Shown here one piece after another: positions 1 to 8,278 of a DNA stretch of 64,000 nt (position 1 is its first letter; each line of letters opens with the position of its first letter). The notes under the pieces are model-generated. The model did not search any database, had not been told where the DNA came from, and worked only from the letters and a program-made list of their open reading frames with translations. This DNA is from Nostoc sp. NIES-4103 (GTDB taxonomy: Bacteria > Cyanobacteriota > Cyanobacteriia > Cyanobacteriales > Nostocaceae). The stretch lies in assembly GCF_002368335.1 (NCBI RefSeq), contig NZ_AP018288.1:4929140-4993139 (forward strand), in the 5' to 3' direction. The translations under genes were made by a program, and so were the position numbers.

Positions 1-145
1 GATGGGGGGATGGGGGAGATAAAGAAAATGACAACTGACCACTGACCACTGACTACTAACTGAAATTTCCGGCTCTGTGCTATGGGCATTAGAAACCAGG
101 TTTATTAGTATATAATGATGGATCGTGTCGAATTAAAGCCAACCC

Positions 146-343
146 ATGCCTAAACTCAAGACCCGTAAAGCTGCGGCCAAGCGATTCCGTGCCACTGGCA
201 GTGGTAAAATCGTACGCCGAAAAGCTTTCAAAAACCACCTTCTAGAACACAAGAGTGGTAACAAAAAGCGTAAATTGTCCAAGACAGCACTTGTACACGA
301 ACGCGACGAAGATAATGTACGCTTGATGCTTCCATATTTGTAA
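146..343 (+). CDS. rpmI: 50S ribosomal protein bL35
   Basis: This 65-residue, very basic protein begins MPKLKTRKAA and has the KRFRATGSGKIVRRKA core of ribosomal protein L35, at the usual family length. It is a small structural protein of the large ribosomal subunit. The gene lies 19 bases upstream of rplT on the same strand, the conserved rpmI-rplT order, so the two are presumably cotranscribed. infC, which often precedes rpmI in other bacteria, is not in the 145 upstream bases; that stretch begins with G-rich and CTGACCA-type repeats. No strong Shine-Dalgarno sequence is visible, which is common in cyanobacteria. Confidence 0.97.
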   Translation: MPKLKTRKAAAKRFRATGSGKIVRRKAFKNHLLEHKSGNKKRKLSKTALVHERDEDNVRLMLPYL

Positions 344-362
344 GTCCTTTAGGAATTAAATT

Positions 363-719
363 ATGACCCGGGTAAAACGCGGTAACGTAGCTCGTAAACG
401 CCGCAATAAAATTCTCAAACTAGCTAAAGGTTTTCGCGGTTCCCACTCAACTTTGTTTAGAACCGCTAACCAACAAGTAATGAAGGCACTCCGCAGTGCT
501 TACCGCGATCGCAAAAAGAAAAAGCGCGATTTCCGTCGCCTGTGGATCACCCGTATCAACGCTGCTGCAAGACAACATGGTTTGAGTTACAGCCAGTTGA
601 TCGGCAATCTCAAAAAAGCTGATATCCAATTAAATCGCAAAATGCTAGCACAATTGGCAGTTCTCGACCCTGCTACCTTTGGCAAAGTCGCTGAATTAGC
701 AAGTCAAGCAAAAGGATAA
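363..719 (+). CDS. rplT: 50S ribosomal protein bL20
   Basis: This 118-residue basic protein begins MTRVKRGNVARKRRNK and contains the AKGFRGSHS and RRLWITRINAA motifs of ribosomal protein L20, at full family length. L20 binds 23S rRNA early in 50S assembly and in some bacteria represses its own operon. It follows rpmI after 19 bases and precedes a solute-binding-protein gene by 12 bases, so all three may share a transcript. The ATG fits the conserved N-terminus. Confidence 0.97.
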   Translation: MTRVKRGNVARKRRNKILKLAKGFRGSHSTLFRTANQQVMKALRSAYRDRKKKKRDFRRLWITRINAAARQHGLSYSQLIGNLKKADIQLNRKMLAQLAVLDPATFGKVAELASQAKG

Positions 720-731
720 AGGTGGTAACGG

Positions 732-1547
732 ATGAATAACCGATGTAACAGATGGCTAGCTATTAATCCGTTACATCTGGTATTATCCGCTGCCATTTTG
801 ATTATTTTCTGCTTTTCTATTTTGGGGACAGAATTTAGCGCATCTGCCGCCCAATGGCCAGAAATTCAACGGCGGGGCTATTTAAATATTGCTGTCAAAG
901 ATAACTTGCGTCCTTTGGGTTTTAGAGATGCTAACGGGAATTTGCAAGGTTTAGAAATTGACTTAGCAAAGCGCTTGGCAGCTGATTTGCTGGGTAAAGC
1001 AGATGCTGTCAAGTTGCAACCAGTAATCAATCGCGATCGCCTGTCTGTAGTCTTAGACAACAAAGTTGATTTGGCGATCGCCAGGGTGACAGCAACCAAT
1101 TCACGCGCCCGCTTGGTAAGTCTCAGTGTTCCTTACTACTTTGATGGCACTTTTATAGTCATAAAAGATACTAATATTCAGCAGTTAAGAGATTTGGCAA
1201 AACGCAAAATTGCTGTAATTAAGCATTCTGATACCATTGCCCAAGTGCGTTACTATGTGCCCAATGCAGAGTTAGTAGGAGTGAGTTCTTATCAAGAAGC
1301 GCGAGAGCAAATAGAAAGTAATGCTGTAACAGCTTTTGCCGCAGATGCTAGCGTTCTCAGCGGTTGGGTGCAACAATATCCCCAATATCGACTACTGCCA
1401 ACCAAGCTATCAACTGAACCCTTATCAGTCGTCATGCCCAAAGGATTGCAGTACGATGAGTTAAGACGACAGGTAAATGAAGCGATCGCTCGTTACATAG
1501 CCCAAGGGTGGCTCCAAGAACGTGTAAAATATTGGGGCTTACCCTAA
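732..1547 (+). CDS. periplasmic amino-acid-type solute-binding protein (SBP_bac_3)
   Basis: A 271-residue protein with an N-terminal hydrophobic segment (about residues 14-38, ending near ASA) that looks like a signal peptide or anchor. A family-3 extracellular solute-binding domain follows: RRGYLNIAVKDNLRPLGF near the start, GLEIDLAKRLA, then the DLAIARVTAT and SVPYYFDGT segments typical of polar-amino-acid binding proteins. It lies 12 bases after rplT but has no adjacent permease or ATPase gene, so it either serves a transporter encoded elsewhere or is an orphan sensor. The ligand cannot be told from sequence. Confidence 0.8.
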   Translation: MNNRCNRWLAINPLHLVLSAAILIIFCFSILGTEFSASAAQWPEIQRRGYLNIAVKDNLRPLGFRDANGNLQGLEIDLAKRLAADLLGKADAVKLQPVINRDRLSVVLDNKVDLAIARVTATNSRARLVSLSVPYYFDGTFIVIKDTNIQQLRDLAKRKIAVIKHSDTIAQVRYYVPNAELVGVSSYQEAREQIESNAVTAFAADASVLSGWVQQYPQYRLLPTKLSTEPLSVVMPKGLQYDELRRQVNEAIARYIAQGWLQERVKYWGLP

Positions 1548-1566
1548 ATGAGTGCTGAGGCGCAAA

Positions 1567-1656
1567 GTTAGGAGTTAGGAGTTAAGAGTTATCTCCCTCA
1601 TCTCCCTCATCCCCCTCATCCCCCTCATCTCCCCTGCTCCCCTGCTCCCCTGCCCC
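1567..1656. repeat. intergenic low-complexity tandem repeats
   Basis: After the solute-binding-protein gene come two TAGGAGT-type heptamers, then runs of TCTCCCTCA, TCCCCCTCA and CTCCCCTG units. The same unit types recur at 11040-11130, 13005-13065, 16626-16680, 17335-17385 and 49410-49460. They look like non-coding STRR-type material of the kind common in heterocystous cyanobacteria. Confidence 0.75.
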
Positions 1657-1710
1657 CAATCGTCTAATAATAGATATAGAAGCAACTTTTAATATTCATA
1701 ATTAACGGCA

Positions 1711-2235
1711 ATGGATAACAATCTAGCGCTTGTGTATCTCTCGATTTTGGTCGGCTTACTCACATTTACAGTTGTGAGTGTTTTTCGCCAGATTTTCAAA
1801 ACTCGCAGACGTGAAAGTTCTCTGTCGAGATTGCGAAACAAGTTGAGTAAAGACAAAGGTACGGCTCAAGAATATTACGAGTTAGCCAGTATTTATTCGG
1901 AAAAAAAAGTGTATTCCCAAGCCATAGCATTGTTTCAAAAAGCTCTCAAAGCTGCTGAAGAAGAAGGAGAAGAAAGTATTGCTCCTATTTACAATGGTCT
2001 AGGTTATGCTTACTTTGCCCAAGAGCAATATGACTTAGCAATTCGTCAGTATAAAGAAGCTCTGAAATCTAAACCAGATTATGTCACAGCTTTAAATAAT
2101 CTCGGTCACGCCTACGAACGCAAAAAATTAAATGCTCAGGCGTTACAAAGTTACGAAGAAGCACTCAAATTCGCTCCTAAAAACGCCACTGCCAAACGCC
2201 GTGCTGAATCTTTGCGGCGCTTGGTTTCTGCATAA
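1711..2235 (+). CDS. ycf37: TPR protein, Ycf37-like photosystem I assembly factor
   Basis: A 174-residue protein with one N-terminal membrane helix (about residues 6-26) followed by a basic stretch and three tetratricopeptide repeats (about residues 50-165; for example YNGLGYAYFAQEQYDLAI and ALNNLGHAYERKKLNAQAL). The layout of one anchor plus three TPRs, and the length, match cyanobacterial Ycf37, a thylakoid protein that helps assemble or stabilise photosystem I. TPR proteins resemble one another, so the orthology is likely rather than certain. It is convergent with the DapF-family gene, with a strong dyad between them. Confidence 0.72.
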   Translation: MDNNLALVYLSILVGLLTFTVVSVFRQIFKTRRRESSLSRLRNKLSKDKGTAQEYYELASIYSEKKVYSQAIALFQKALKAAEEEGEESIAPIYNGLGYAYFAQEQYDLAIRQYKEALKSKPDYVTALNNLGHAYERKKLNAQALQSYEEALKFAPKNATAKRRAESLRRLVSA

Positions 2236-2256
2236 TTATTGAGTTGTTACGATTGT

Positions 2257-2293
2257 TGACTGTTGACTGTTCACAATCATCAGTCAACAGTCA
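2257..2293. terminator. hairpin between convergent genes
   Basis: Two perfectly complementary 13-base arms (2257-2269 and 2281-2293) enclose an 11-base loop between the stop codons of the convergent TPR and DapF-family genes. It could end transcription from both sides. The arms are built from TGACTGT heptamer units, so the hairpin appears to come from an STRR. There is no clear U-tract. Confidence 0.5.
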
Positions 2294-2308
2294 TTATTAA
2301 TCAGTCAA

Positions 2309-3145
2309 CTATTCAAAAATCTCCATCGAAATCAGCCCTTCAGCTACTTTAGTAACAGCACCAGTCATTGTTACTAAGAAATTATTGTTAATCTCTATTG
2401 CAATTCGTCCCCCAGGCATATGAACTGCAATTGATGAATCACAAAAACCCAAGCGATAAGCCACAGCCGCCGCTGCACTGCTACTACTACCAGATGCTAG
2501 AGTGTAACCTGCTCCCCTTTCCCAAATCTCTATTTGGATATTTCCCCGGTCAATAACTTTCATGAACTGAACATTGGTACGGTTTGGAAAGTAAGGGTGA
2601 ACTTCTATTTGAGAACCATACTTTTTAACAATTTCCGGTGTGACTTCAGGCATTTGTATAACACAATGAGGATTACCAATTGTCGCTGCACAGAAAGTAA
2701 AAGTTTTATCCTCAATTGTGATGCTTTCTTGCAAAACTTCTCTGGCATGTCCTGTAACAGGAATTTTATCACTGTGAAAGCTAACATAACCCATTTCAAC
2801 TTGCACGGTGTGACCTGAATTAGCGACACACGCTTTCACTTTCCCGCCGACTGTCTCAATATCAAACTCTTCATCTCCAACAAGTTTTCTATCCCACAAG
2901 TAACGAGAAAAGATTCTCAATCCATTACCACTTTTTTCTGCCTCGCTACCATCAGGATTAAAAATACGTAAGCCAAATTTTGCATTTTCAGATGGTAGTG
3001 GCCCGAACAAAATTCCATCAGAACCAATTCCAAAATTCCGGTGACAAATCCGCTGAATTTTTTCTGGAGTTAATTCAAAAGCTAAGTCTTCAGGAGCGAT
3101 AACTAAATAGTCGTTTCCGAGAGCATGGTACTTGGAATATTTCAT
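2309..3145 (-). CDS. DapF-family epimerase-like protein lacking both catalytic cysteines
   Basis: A 278-residue protein with the diaminopimelate epimerase fold signature: KYHALGNDYLV at the start, GIGSDGIL near residue 42, FNPDGSEAEKSGNG near residue 70 and ERGAGYTLASGS near residue 210. In DapF, two cysteines act as the acid/base pair, in CGNG and ACGSG. Here both are serine: AGT in KSGNG and TCT in ASGSS, checked on the minus strand. It therefore may not racemise meso-diaminopimelate and could act on another substrate or have lost activity. A canonical dapF would be expected elsewhere in the genome. Family membership is secure; function is not. Confidence 0.8.
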   Translation of the reverse strand: MKYSKYHALGNDYLVIAPEDLAFELTPEKIQRICHRNFGIGSDGILFGPLPSENAKFGLRIFNPDGSEAEKSGNGLRIFSRYLWDRKLVGDEEFDIETVGGKVKACVANSGHTVQVEMGYVSFHSDKIPVTGHAREVLQESITIEDKTFTFCAATIGNPHCVIQMPEVTPEIVKKYGSQIEVHPYFPNRTNVQFMKVIDRGNIQIEIWERGAGYTLASGSSSSAAAAVAYRLGFCDSSIAVHMPGGRIAIEINNNFLVTMTGAVTKVAEGLISMEIFE

Positions 3146-3214
3146 TTGCGAAAGTATGACAAGTTACATAAATCTCTATCATACAAAGTTAAAGGGTTTT
3201 CAAAAACTAAAATA

Positions 3215-3281
3215 TCTTGTGGGATGGGTGTCCTCACCCGTCCTTTGTATTTAGGGCGGGCAAGATGCCCACCCCACAAGA
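3215..3281. repeat. dispersed hairpin repeat (CTTGTGGGATGGG family), copy 1
   Basis: A 67-base element starts TCTTGTGGGATGGG and ends with its near-complement CCCACCCCACAAGA. Internal GGTG/CACC and GGGC/GCCC stems would let it fold on itself. Further full or partial copies lie at 5501-5545, 5772-5800 and 36173-36233. Complementary termini and dispersed copies suggest a small non-autonomous mobile or REP-like element. Confidence 0.7.
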
Positions 3282-3307
3282 AAATTTGGAATATTTTTGA
3301 AAATAGA

Positions 3308-3323
3308 AGTTACTTAAGTAACT
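3308..3323. promoter_or_regulatory. 16-bp perfect palindrome upstream of the amine oxidase gene
   Basis: AGTTACTTAAGTAACT is a perfect dyad with no spacer, in the divergent region between the DapF-family gene and the amine oxidase gene, 120 bases before the oxidase ATG. Its size and position fit a dimeric regulator's operator. No regulator can be assigned, and chance occurrence in AT-rich DNA is possible. Confidence 0.3.
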
Positions 3324-3442
3324 AATACAAATAAACTAAGTTGCTCATCAAGAACAAATAAATCTTAAATTAGCCTCTAAATCTATCGGTTTTCTGGCTC
3401 GTGCTTGGAAATAGTTAACTATACATTATTTTCAGCATGTAA

Positions 3443-5479
3443 ATGATGATTCAGAGGCTCAGGTTTTTTGGTTTAATTATTACCATTATTATTTTTATTT
3501 CCTTATCTCTAACATTGATGGGGAGATTGTCTGCTCAACAGCCTTTTATTTATCATCCTCTAACTCCCTTAACAGAAGTAGAAATTAGCACAGCCGTTTC
3601 AGTCGTCAAAAAAGCAAAATCTGTAAGCGAAATGGCAGTATTTCCAATTATTTCTCTACAAGAACCCGATAAAAATGAAGTGATTAATTTTACACCTGGG
3701 AAACCATTTCAACGCCAAGCTTTTTTGGTGATTTATGAACGATGCCTTCGGCAAGGGCTTTGCCCAACGCAAAATCAAACCTATGAGGGTGTGGTTGACC
3801 TGCAAACCCAGACCCTCATTTCTTGGAAACACATACCCTCAGTGCAACCTGCCATTGTCAATCTAGAATATCCACTAGCAACGCAGGTAGTCAAAGCTGA
3901 TCCGCGATGGCAAGCAGCAATGCAAAAGCGGGGAATTACAGATTTTGATCAAGTTAAAATTAATTGCTGGGCACCAGGAATCCTAACTAAACAGGAAGAA
4001 ATCACAGGTAATCGTCTTTGCCGGGGTTTATCTTACTATAAAGGCGATCGCTGGAACTATTACGGCAGTCCTATTGAAGGTGTGGTAGCAACGGTTAATT
4101 TAAATACAGGCAAAATTGCTAGCTTCGTAGATACAGGAATTGTTCCTTTCTCTAAGGAAAACTGGAATTACGATTTGCAGACTTTGGGTAAACTACTTAC
4201 ACCTCCTAAACTCTTGAGGATTCTGCAACCGCAAGGTACGAGTTTCCGCGTCAATGGTAATGAAATTACTTGGCAAGGTTGGAAGTTTCACTATCTCATG
4301 CATCCCCGCAGTGGCTTGGTGTTGTATCAAGTGACATACAAAGATGGTGAAAATATCCGCCCAGTGTTATACCGCGCTAGTTTATCAGAAATGGTAGTGC
4401 CTTACGGCGACCCTGACCCCACTTGGTCATTTAGAAATGCTTTTGATGTTGGTGAATACAACTTTGGTTTGCTAGCAAACACAATGGAGTTGGGTAAAGA
4501 TATTCCTGAAAATGGGTTATTGCTGGATGCTGTGTTTGCCAATGAACAGGGAGAACCTTATGTAATGCCAGGAGTTATCGGTATTTATGAAAAAGATAAT
4601 GGCATACTCTGGAAGCATTATGAGTATAACACCCAACGTAATGATGTCCGGCGCGATCGCGAATTAGTAATTACCATAAATGCAGCTGTTGACAACTATG
4701 ATTACAGCATCAATTGGATTTTTCACCAAGATGGAACTTTGGAGTTACAAAACGAATTAAACGGTATTGTACTAGTGCAGGGAACAGCTGCCGAAAAGCA
4801 GTCTGATGATCATTCCTATGGTAGGTTAATTGCAAAAAATACCGTCGGGGTGAATCATCAGCACTTTTTCAACTACCGCTTAGATATGGATGTAGATGGT
4901 CAGGCTAATTCTGTCATGGAAATGAATGTCAAAGGTCTGGCAATAGATGAAAAAAATCCTTTAGGAAATGCGATCGCAATACAAGAAACACCATTAACAA
5001 AAGAAACAAATGCTGTGCGTGATATTGACATGAAACACAGCCGGGAATGGATGATTGTGAATGCAGAAAATAAAAATGCTTTGGGGGCTGCACCTGGGTA
5101 TATGCTGATGCCAGGAGGCAATTCCATATTTTTCCCTGTGGAAGGTGCAGAAATCAGACAAAAGGCTGAATTTGCCACTCATCATGTTTGGGTAACGAAA
5201 TATAAACCTAACGAACTCTACGCTGGTGGTGATTATCCTAACCAAACTCAGCCTGGACAAGGTTTACCGAAATATATCTCTGATGACGAGTCTTTAACTA
5301 ATCAAGATATCGTACTGTGGTACACAATGGGCGTTACTCATGTGCCACGACCAGAAGATTGGCCTGTAATGCCAGTTCACCGAGTTGGGTTTAAACTAGT
5401 GCCTAGAGGATTCTTTAGTCGCAACCCAGCTATTAATTTGCCTGAGTCAGTAGGTGTGAGAAAATCTAGCAACAGGTAA
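3443..5479 (+). CDS. copper amine oxidase (primary-amine oxidase)
   Basis: A 678-residue secreted or anchored protein with an N-terminal hydrophobic helix (about residues 8-30), then N2, N3 and catalytic domains. It oxidatively deaminates primary amines to aldehyde, H2O2 and ammonia using copper and a self-made topaquinone. The topaquinone motif NYDY is at 418-421 (Tyr419 would be modified). The copper ligands include HQH at 472-474 and a later histidine in THVPRPEDWP. The catalytic aspartate is likely in AFDVGEYNFG (about D335). Residues near 100-108 (CLRQGLCPT) seem to be an in-frame insertion of a palindromic repeat (nt 3740-3766). Tyramine or phenylethylamine are plausible substrates, but specificity is not readable. 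Confidence 0.9.
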   Translation: MMIQRLRFFGLIITIIIFISLSLTLMGRLSAQQPFIYHPLTPLTEVEISTAVSVVKKAKSVSEMAVFPIISLQEPDKNEVINFTPGKPFQRQAFLVIYERCLRQGLCPTQNQTYEGVVDLQTQTLISWKHIPSVQPAIVNLEYPLATQVVKADPRWQAAMQKRGITDFDQVKINCWAPGILTKQEEITGNRLCRGLSYYKGDRWNYYGSPIEGVVATVNLNTGKIASFVDTGIVPFSKENWNYDLQTLGKLLTPPKLLRILQPQGTSFRVNGNEITWQGWKFHYLMHPRSGLVLYQVTYKDGENIRPVLYRASLSEMVVPYGDPDPTWSFRNAFDVGEYNFGLLANTMELGKDIPENGLLLDAVFANEQGEPYVMPGVIGIYEKDNGILWKHYEYNTQRNDVRRDRELVITINAAVDNYDYSINWIFHQDGTLELQNELNGIVLVQGTAAEKQSDDHSYGRLIAKNTVGVNHQHFFNYRLDMDVDGQANSVMEMNVKGLAIDEKNPLGNAIAIQETPLTKETNAVRDIDMKHSREWMIVNAENKNALGAAPGYMLMPGGNSIFFPVEGAEIRQKAEFATHHVWVTKYKPNELYAGGDYPNQTQPGQGLPKYISDDESLTNQDIVLWYTMGVTHVPRPEDWPVMPVHRVGFKLVPRGFFSRNPAINLPESVGVRKSSNR

Positions 5480-5546
5480 GTTAACGTCAATTTCACCGTG
5501 AATACAAAGGACGGGTGAGGACACCCATCCCACAAGAAAATTTGGT

Positions 5547-5638
5547 AGGACTTACGCACAAAACCTCTCAAACTCTCATTCCTCCGTGTCCTCTGCGTCC
5601 TCTGTGGTTCGATATTCCGTGACTTGTGCGTAAGTCCT
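5547..5638. mobile_element. MITE-like element with AGGACTTACGCA inverted termini, copy 1
   Basis: A 92-base element starts AGGACTTACGCACAA and ends with the exact reverse complement TTGTGCGTAAGTCCT. Its interior is short and non-coding. A second element with the same termini and nearly the same length is at 41422-41511. Matching terminal inverted repeats, constant size and no ORF are the marks of a MITE; the parent transposase is not in this window. Confidence 0.7.
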
Positions 5639-5703
5639 GTTTGGGATATTTTTTAGAATGGAAGCCCTTAAAAGATTTGTGTGTAAGTAGTAGCACGACC
5701 GGA

Positions 5704-5756
5704 CTAATTTTGTGCATTAACGAACCACAGAGACGCAGAGAACACAGAGATATTAG
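5704..5756. repeat. dispersed CACAGAG/CTCTGCG repeat
   Basis: The stretch from TTGTGCATTAACGAACC through CACAGAGATATTAGA is the reverse complement of sequence that flanks both sides of the insertion at 8652-8790. Related CTCTGCG...GTGGTTCG segments occur at 5580-5612 and 24640-24680. It is non-coding dispersed repeat material. Confidence 0.6.
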
Positions 5757-5771
5757 AAGAAATTATGGCTT

Positions 5772-5800
5772 TCTTGTGGGATGGGCGTCTCGCCCGTCCG
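5772..5800. repeat. dispersed hairpin repeat (CTTGTGGGATGGG family), copy 3
   Basis: TCTTGTGGGATGGGCGTCTC followed by GCCCGTCCG is a half-length copy of the family at 3215-3281. The internal GGGCG/CGCCC arms can pair. It lacks the second terminus. Confidence 0.6.
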
Positions 5801-6221
5801 GTGCGAGTATTAAAAGTATCAAAAAAATAGAATAATTGTTGTTAAAAGTGAGCCATTGACCTAATTCCTCATGTTTACGCTCAAAAAAGCGCCACTTAGT
5901 TATAAATTATTCTTACGAGGCTTTGCTTTATGAAAATGTAAACTAAAATGAAGGTAAAAAAATAGTTAATTCAGCACATTAAGTTTGATAACAAATTTGC
6001 CGAATAAATTAAGTTTTATTTAACTTCAACAACACAAATACTGTTAAAATCAGGAGCTACATCCCAATCAATAAGGGCATTTGGGCGATCGCAACCTAGA
6101 TAAAATTTGCTAGTTTGCCAACTTCTTGGGGGTTACAAGTTTTGCGACAATCAGAAGCGATTTAATTAATAATCATGCACTCATAGTCCGTGTTATTTGA
6201 GTTGACAAGGGAGAACACAAC

Positions 6222-7748
6222 ATGAAATTGGCTTACTGGATGTATGCCGGCCCAGCCCACATTGGCACTCTGCGGATCGCCAGTTCCTTTAAAAACGTTC
6301 ATGCGATCATGCACGCCCCACTCGGCGATGACTACTTTAATGTCATGCGGTCTATGCTAGCGCGGGAAAGGAACTTCACACCGGTGACAGCAAGTGTTGT
6401 TGACCGCAACGTTTTAGCACGCGGTTCCCAAGAGAAGGTAGTAGACAACATCACCCGCAAAGATGCCGAAGAACACCCGGACTTGATTGTGTTAACTCCC
6501 ACCTGCACCTCTAGCATTCTCCAAGAAGACTTGCACAACTTTGTGGAAAGGGCACAGTTGGAGGCAAAAGGAGACGTAATGCTGGCAGATGTGAACCATT
6601 ACCGTTTCAACGAACTGCAAGCTGCCGATCGCACTCTGCATCAAATTGTGCAATTCTACATTGAGAAAGCCCGCAAAAAAGGCGAACTCCCACAAGGCAA
6701 AACCGAAAAGCCCTCTGTCAACATCATCGGTATTTCTACCCTTGGTTTTCACAACCAACACGACTGCACCGAATTGAAGCGGCTGATGGCTGACTTGGGA
6801 ATTGAGGTAAATACCGTAATTCCTGAAGGCGCTTGTGTGAAAGATTTGCAGAAGATGCCACAAGCTTGGTTTAATTTAGTACCTTACCGTGAACTTGGTT
6901 TAACTACAGCCCGTTACTTAGAAGCACAATTTGGTACACCCTACGTAGATATTACACCCATGGGTGTAGTGGAAACTGCCAGATGCATCCGCAAGATTCA
7001 GCAGGTAATTAACGCCCAAGGTGCTGATGTTGATTACGAAGAATTCATTAACGAGCAAACTTTGTATGTATCTCAAGCGGCTTGGTTTTCTCGTTCCATT
7101 GACTGTCAGAACTTGACTGGTAAAAAAGCTGTAGTGTTTGGCGATAATACCCACGCTGCTGCACTTACCAAGATTCTCTCACGGGAAATGGGGATTCATG
7201 TTGTTTGGGCTGGTACTTATTGCAAATATGATGCAGATTGGTTCCGTGAACAGGTAAGCGAGTATTGCGATGAAGTGTTGATTAGCGACGATCACGGCGA
7301 AATTGGGGATGCGATCGCCCGCGTGGAACCCTCCGCCATTTTCGGCACCCAAATGGAACGCCACGTTGGTAAGCGTTTAGATATTCCTTGCGGTGTGATT
7401 GCTGCACCTATCCACGTGCAAAACTTCCCCATTGGTTACAAACCATTCTTGGGTTACGAAGGTACAAATCAAATCACAGATTTGATCTATAATTCCTTCA
7501 CTTTGGGAATGGAAGACCACTTATTAGAAATATTTGGTGGTCACGATACTAAGGAAGTAATTACTAAAGGAATCTCTGCTGAATCTGACCTCAACTGGAC
7601 AAAAGATGGTTTAGCAGAATTGAATAAAATTCCTGGATTTGTGCGTGGAAAAGTAAAGCGAAATACTGAGAAGTTTGCCCGCGATCGTGGCATCAAAGAT
7701 ATTTCAACTGAAGTGCTATACGCTGCGAAGGAAGCTGTAGGCGCTTAG
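6222..7748 (+). CDS. chlB: light-independent protochlorophyllide reductase subunit B
   Basis: A 508-residue protein that is collinear with ChlB/BchB and of normal cyanobacterial length. With ChlN it forms the nitrogenase-like catalytic component that reduces ring D of protochlorophyllide in the dark; ChlL supplies electrons. The N-terminus MKLAYWMYAGPAHIGTLRIA and the TPTCTSSILQEDL segment are characteristic. Asp36 (in HAPLGDDYF) matches the unusual aspartate ligand of the [4Fe-4S] NB cluster. The C-terminus has the small conserved helical domain (GFVRGKVKRNTEKFARD). chlL and chlN are not nearby. A factor-independent terminator follows, so it looks monocistronic. Confidence 0.97.
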   Translation: MKLAYWMYAGPAHIGTLRIASSFKNVHAIMHAPLGDDYFNVMRSMLARERNFTPVTASVVDRNVLARGSQEKVVDNITRKDAEEHPDLIVLTPTCTSSILQEDLHNFVERAQLEAKGDVMLADVNHYRFNELQAADRTLHQIVQFYIEKARKKGELPQGKTEKPSVNIIGISTLGFHNQHDCTELKRLMADLGIEVNTVIPEGACVKDLQKMPQAWFNLVPYRELGLTTARYLEAQFGTPYVDITPMGVVETARCIRKIQQVINAQGADVDYEEFINEQTLYVSQAAWFSRSIDCQNLTGKKAVVFGDNTHAAALTKILSREMGIHVVWAGTYCKYDADWFREQVSEYCDEVLISDDHGEIGDAIARVEPSAIFGTQMERHVGKRLDIPCGVIAAPIHVQNFPIGYKPFLGYEGTNQITDLIYNSFTLGMEDHLLEIFGGHDTKEVITKGISAESDLNWTKDGLAELNKIPGFVRGKVKRNTEKFARDRGIKDISTEVLYAAKEAVGA

Positions 7749-7770
7749 TCTAAAGTTTGTAACTCATACA

Positions 7771-7812
7771 AAAAGGTTTATGGGCAACCTGCTCATGAAC
7801 CTTTTTTATTTT
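7771..7812 (+). terminator. Rho-independent terminator after chlB
   Basis: A stem of about 13 pairs is formed by AAGGTTTATGGGC and GCTCATGAACCTT, with two G-U wobbles and a loop of about five bases. A T-rich run (CCTTTTTTATTTT) follows. It starts 23 bases after the chlB stop, the expected place. Confidence 0.85.
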
Positions 7813-7887
7813 GAACCGTGTTAGCCCCGATGGCAATACTTAAGTATATTGGCTACTCTACAAAAGTAAGCAATATACGAATATTTT

Positions 7888-8262
7888 ATGAATGAATTAA
7901 TTGCCCAGTTAGCACAACTTGGTATCAAGCATAATTCTGAAAAAATAGTTAGGATTGCAAAGCAACCTGATGGTAAAATCGTTTTTTTAGAAGAGGGCAA
8001 AGCTGGTAAAAAAGGCAATGGATTAGCACACATAATAGAGCGACATAGAGATGATTTTGCCAGACGGGGAATTTCGGAAGACGAAATAGCGGATGCTGTC
8101 ATCGCTGCTGTAACTAGAGGAACATTTCTTGGTTATCAAGGAACGGTAGAACCCCGTCGGAAAATCTATGAAGTAAGTTTAAAAGGAGAATTACAGTATA
8201 TAGCAGTGACTGTGGGTGATAATGGTTATATAGTTGGAGCTAACCCTGCCTCATTACCATGA
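7888..8262 (+). CDS. free-standing CdiA-CT-like (BECR-fold) nuclease toxin
   Basis: A 124-residue protein resembling the C-terminal toxin domains of CdiA/filamentous-haemagglutinin effectors rather than a complete enzyme family. Visible motifs are KIVFLEEGKAGK, then GLAHIIERHRDDFARRGI (probable catalytic His), GYQGT, RKIYEV and the C-terminal GDNGYIVGANP. Such domains have the barnase/EndoU/colicin/RelE-like (BECR) fold and often cut tRNA. No delivery domains precede it: the upstream sequence is the chlB terminator and a short spacer. The next gene, 16 bases downstream, looks like its immunity protein. The fold assignment rests on remembered motif patterns; the enzymatic target is inference. 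Confidence 0.55.
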   Translation: MNELIAQLAQLGIKHNSEKIVRIAKQPDGKIVFLEEGKAGKKGNGLAHIIERHRDDFARRGISEDEIADAVIAAVTRGTFLGYQGTVEPRRKIYEVSLKGELQYIAVTVGDNGYIVGANPASLP

Positions 8263-8278
8263 TTCTAGCTGACTAGCT

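Larger units (their letters stand above)
5480..6221. other. repeat-rich intergenic region upstream of chlB
   Basis: This 742-base stretch has no convincing gene. Its first 320 bases are a mosaic of dispersed repeats: a hairpin-family half (5501-5545), a MITE-like element (5547-5638), a CTCTGCG/CACAGAG-type repeat (about 5704-5756) and another hairpin-family copy (5772-5800). From 5835 to 6221 it is unique AT-rich sequence that probably contains the chlB promoter. A purine-rich GGGAG lies about 10 bases before the chlB ATG. Confidence 0.6.

Noticed and set aside
5626..5835. 69-codon plus-strand frame between the amine oxidase and chlB
   Set aside because: It runs through the end of a MITE-like element and two dispersed repeats; the peptide has no motif and its composition follows the repeats.
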